Program-made: the position numbers and the translations under genes
Shown here: positions 61,236-64,000 of the stretch, piece by piece
Numbering within the stretch: position 1 is the stretch's first letter
Layout of the letters: each line of letters opens with the position of its first letter
Notes under the pieces: model-generated
What the model saw: the letters and a program-made list of their open reading frames with translations, nothing else
Told to the model about the DNA's origin: nothing
Database searches by the model: none
NCBI GenBank assembly: GCA_032207245.1
Contig: CM063500.1
Span: 37,064,987-37,128,986, forward strand
DNA: 64,000 nucleotides
Direction: 5' to 3'
DNA from: Pardosa pseudoannulata
Taxonomy: Eukaryota; Arthropoda; Arachnida; Araneae; Lycosidae

Positions 61236-61673
61236 ACATGTAAAACCCTGCGGGTTGCAGCCAACTGTTAGCATAAATGCCAATTTTTTATATTAATTGA
61301 CGTTTCTACTTAATTAAAAAAAATTTTTTTCTTTTTGAATATTTCAATCCAGAGCGGTTTTTAACTTCCCGCCATTATTATTTTTTTTTTATCTTCGACG
61401 TGCGAGCCGATGAAGAAGGAAGTGCCGTATTCAAATACTTGCTCGGTAATCACGATTCGCCCAGCGAGCGGCAGACGTGGACGAATCAGCGTTCAGTCTT
61501 CCACCCGGCGGGAAGTATAAGTACGCCAGGATGAAGTTCATCGTGAGCAGAAGCGAGGAAACGGTGATCTACTGGGGAAAACGGCAACATCTTTGGCGGC
61601 GAGGTACCTGATCCGGTAGATGGTGAACGAAGGCAGTGTTTTAGTTTGAGGCTCATCATCCTAAAGCTATCAA

Positions 61674-61706
<33 letters not shown>

Positions 61707-61969
61707 AGCCGCCAGTACTTCCTGATCAACTTATATGAGCCGACTGAGGGTGTTTATCTTATTATGGCCATCCTACTTTTGAAGGAATTTGTGGAAGTAG
61801 GCAATTTTTGGGAAAGTTTGATTCAAGATGCAAGTTGTTTTGGATTTTTGCTTGTTTTGAAGAGGGTAACTTCCGGCGATTTCCTCTCTTTTTTTTCTTT
61901 TTTTGATAGGGCCCTTATGTCTCAATTTAATTTTTTTTTAGTCCTAGACCAGTTCATAATATCTTGTTT

Positions 61970-62000
<31 letters not shown>

Positions 62001-62811
62001 ACATATATAAGTTATTCTGTATTTGTTATTTCTTTAAATTTTTTTTCGAATAAATTGTTATTATTTTTAAGAACTGCTTCTTTTCTGACCAACTCGAATT
62101 CCACTGTGAAAAACCTCTGCATAGAATACTTCTAACTGGGTGTTGGGGGTATCACCAACCGCCCATAGGATTTGCGTAAGCATTGAGCGTAACCCCGAGA
62201 ACATTAATCGCCCAGGGTGCGCCTCAACATAGTGATTAACTTTATTTAAAAATAAACAACAAAAATTACAAATTGCATAAAGAAATTATGAATTAAAAAT
62301 AATTATAATATAAAAAAGAAATAATAATAATAATAGTAATAGTAGAAAAAAAAATAACACAAACGACATTAGTCCACGTGATCTGGAAATGAGTTACAAG
62401 CCTGTTGGGAACACATTGAGTAACACTTTAGGGAGGGGGGGGGCTCTCCCAGGTCATGCTCTAGGCTCCTATCTGCTCCTGTACGGGTTAAAAATGACTG
62501 TTTACATTTATCTTATTACTATTTTTTTTTTCAGAAAAGAACATTGCTTATGTAATACATTGCTAACGTCCTCTTTACAAATAAACTGGATCCAATAGAT
62601 AAAACACTTATTTACAATGTCTGATATACAGTCATCCCACCAAGATATGGATGGGCATCCTCAAACTTGTTTACCTACGCATGTTTCCTTACGGAAAGTA
62701 AGATGCCAGAGACACTTGACTTGACTTGGACACTAGAGACTTTTTACTTGAATCCGGACACTTATTGGATTCATATTAAAAATATATACTTAAAGTATTG
62801 ATTATTAATTA
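61236..62811. other. GC-richer block with homopolymer and (TTG)n tracts; possible retroelement remnant
   Basis: Sequence at 61390-61660 is clearly GC-richer (GGCGGGAAGTATAAGTACGC includes a TATA-like motif) and is followed by a T run at 61677-61702, then (TTG)n ending at 62000, and another GC-richer part at 62130-62240. This could be an LTR or an untranslated part of a retroelement, but no matching target duplication or TG...CA ends could be placed. The 123-codon frame at 61764-62135 has a ten-Cys run created by (TTG)n and is not a gene. Confidence 0.35.
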
Positions 62812-64000
62812 CTAGAATATAGCTCGTCATTTGACGGGATCAGTAAAAACTTTTACTTGCCGTATGTTAGTCACCAACTTTAATTTATCTTGTCATATTA
62901 AATGATAAGATGGACAGCAGACGTTTTAGTATTGACAGTGATTATTTGGCGGTATATCTATGAATAATGTCCAAAATTGAGCGAATCGATTGCAAACCGT
63001 GTGGTTATGTATGAAAATAAAACACACAAACAAACAAACTTCTTAACTTTCAAAGATATGTAACTTAAAAGTTAGATATTTATTAGTCCATGAAATAGAC
63101 TCCTAGACTGTTAGGAAAAATTTGCGGTTATGAAAAATACCAGTGACAAAATTCCCATTACAACAAAAGTTGATCGATGATTAAATTTAAAATTTTACAT
63201 ATGTACCTAACATTTAAGCCAAACATAAAAGAAAATTATACACGTAATACTTAGAAAAATATTATTTTCATCTACTTATAATGCGAAAAATGGCTGAATG
63301 TCATCTCCTGCTCTTAACCGGGGAAAATAGGCCTTGAAATAATGGCACTAAACGATCGAAAAGAAGGGAATGCATGGATTTCGAACGCTTTCGAACTCAC
63401 TTTGTATTTTGCTAACCGTAAGTCATAAAGAATCCAATATAGATGCCTCTATTTGCTCAATAATTTGTATATTTTTACTGACCTATGTTATTGCCAATTT
63501 TAATTTATCTTGTCATATTACGTGATAGAATAGACAACACAGGTTGTATTAAGGACAGTGATTATTTGACGGTATAATGAATGATGTCCAAAATTTGGCA
63601 AATTGATTGCAAACCGTGTGGGTATGTATAAAAATTAAACAAACAAACAAACTTCTTAACTTTCAAAGATATGTAACTTAAACGTTAGATATTTATTAGT
63701 CCGTGAAATAGACTCCTAGACATTCATGAAAAAATTGTTGTTAATACCAGTGATATAATTCTCATTACAACAAAAGTTTAGTTAATGATTAAATTTAAAA
63801 TTATCACATATGTACCCAACATTTAAACCAAATATAAAACTAATATACGTTCCTAATAAAATTGTAAAAAATAAAAAAACGATATTTAAATAGTTTAATA
63901 ATAAGAAATATTAAAAAAATGTAATGGCATATAATAAAATGAAAAAAAATGTTTATTTCATATACTTATGTGATAAATATGAAATTAATTTCATATCTAA
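62812..64000 (-). mobile_element. Helitron, running off the window end
   Basis: CTAG at 62812-62815, then the hairpin GCTCGTCATTTGACGGG, gives the 3' end in minus orientation after host A. The body includes ATCCAATATAGATGCCTCTA near 63430. A block of about 375 bases at 62865-63240 is repeated directly at 63480-63860 (CTTGTCATATTA, AACTTCTTAACTTTCAAAG, TAGATATTTATTAGTCC). The 5' end is beyond 64000. Confidence 0.7.

Noticed and set aside
61764..62135. 123-codon frame with a run of ten Cys
   Set aside because: The Cys run is (TTG)n read in one phase; no conserved domain is visible.

Overview
The window is AT-rich eukaryotic DNA with no intact protein-coding gene that I can recognise. It is almost entirely repeats: (AT)n tracts of hundreds of bases, at least seven satellite or minisatellite arrays, several kilobase-scale direct duplications, and remains of most major transposon classes. 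The mixture of Tc1-like, mariner-like, pogo-like, piggyBac, hAT and Helitron elements, solo LTRs and a tRNA-derived SINE suggests an arthropod. An arachnid such as a spider is my best guess, from general resemblance of the mariner-like protein, but this is inference.

Layout. 0.1-1.65 kb: a ~213-bp satellite. 1.7-12.0 kb: two direct copies of one ~1.3-kb host segment split by a ~0.9-kb (AT)n block. Copy 1 carries a Helitron. Copy 2 carries a 5-kb TTAA-flanked piggyBac derivative whose interior is a ~267-bp tandem array and whose far end still encodes a piggyBac-type cysteine-rich C-terminus. 12.3-13.5 kb: a hAT derivative with an exact 8-bp target duplication. 16.7-17.25 kb: a probable solo LTR. 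18.25-23.66 kb: a tandem duplication of ~2.3-3 kb; both units hold a SINE, and unit 1 alone holds a second piggyBac derivative. 24.4-25.35 kb: a Tc1-like element with its catalytic block deleted. 26.5-27.6 kb: a triplicated ~350-bp unit. 27.9-28.7 kb: a mariner-like pseudogene split by a SINE. 30.0-32.5 kb: a Helitron with a pogo-like element nested in it. 34-37.6 kb: a patchwork of duplications carrying a short repeated module. 37.8-47.4 kb: four satellite arrays (170, 90, 280 and 140 bp), one with a very recent 1,680-bp duplication. 48-53.7 kb: a Helitron cluster containing a nested solo LTR and a tandem run of Helitron 3' ends. 54.7-56.5 kb: (AT)n and a second Tc1-like pseudogene. 59.4-60.6 kb: a ~110-bp satellite. 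61-64 kb: a fold-back SINE junction, a GC-richer block of unknown origin and another Helitron.

The most useful property is that paired duplications act as internal controls. For five insertions (two Helitrons, two piggyBac derivatives, one solo LTR) the matching paralogue shows the unoccupied site, so element ends can be placed to the base without a database. All transposase remnants are broken, so nothing here looks able to move by itself. Simple-repeat open frames such as the long Tyr/Ile runs are translations of (AT)n and are not genes.
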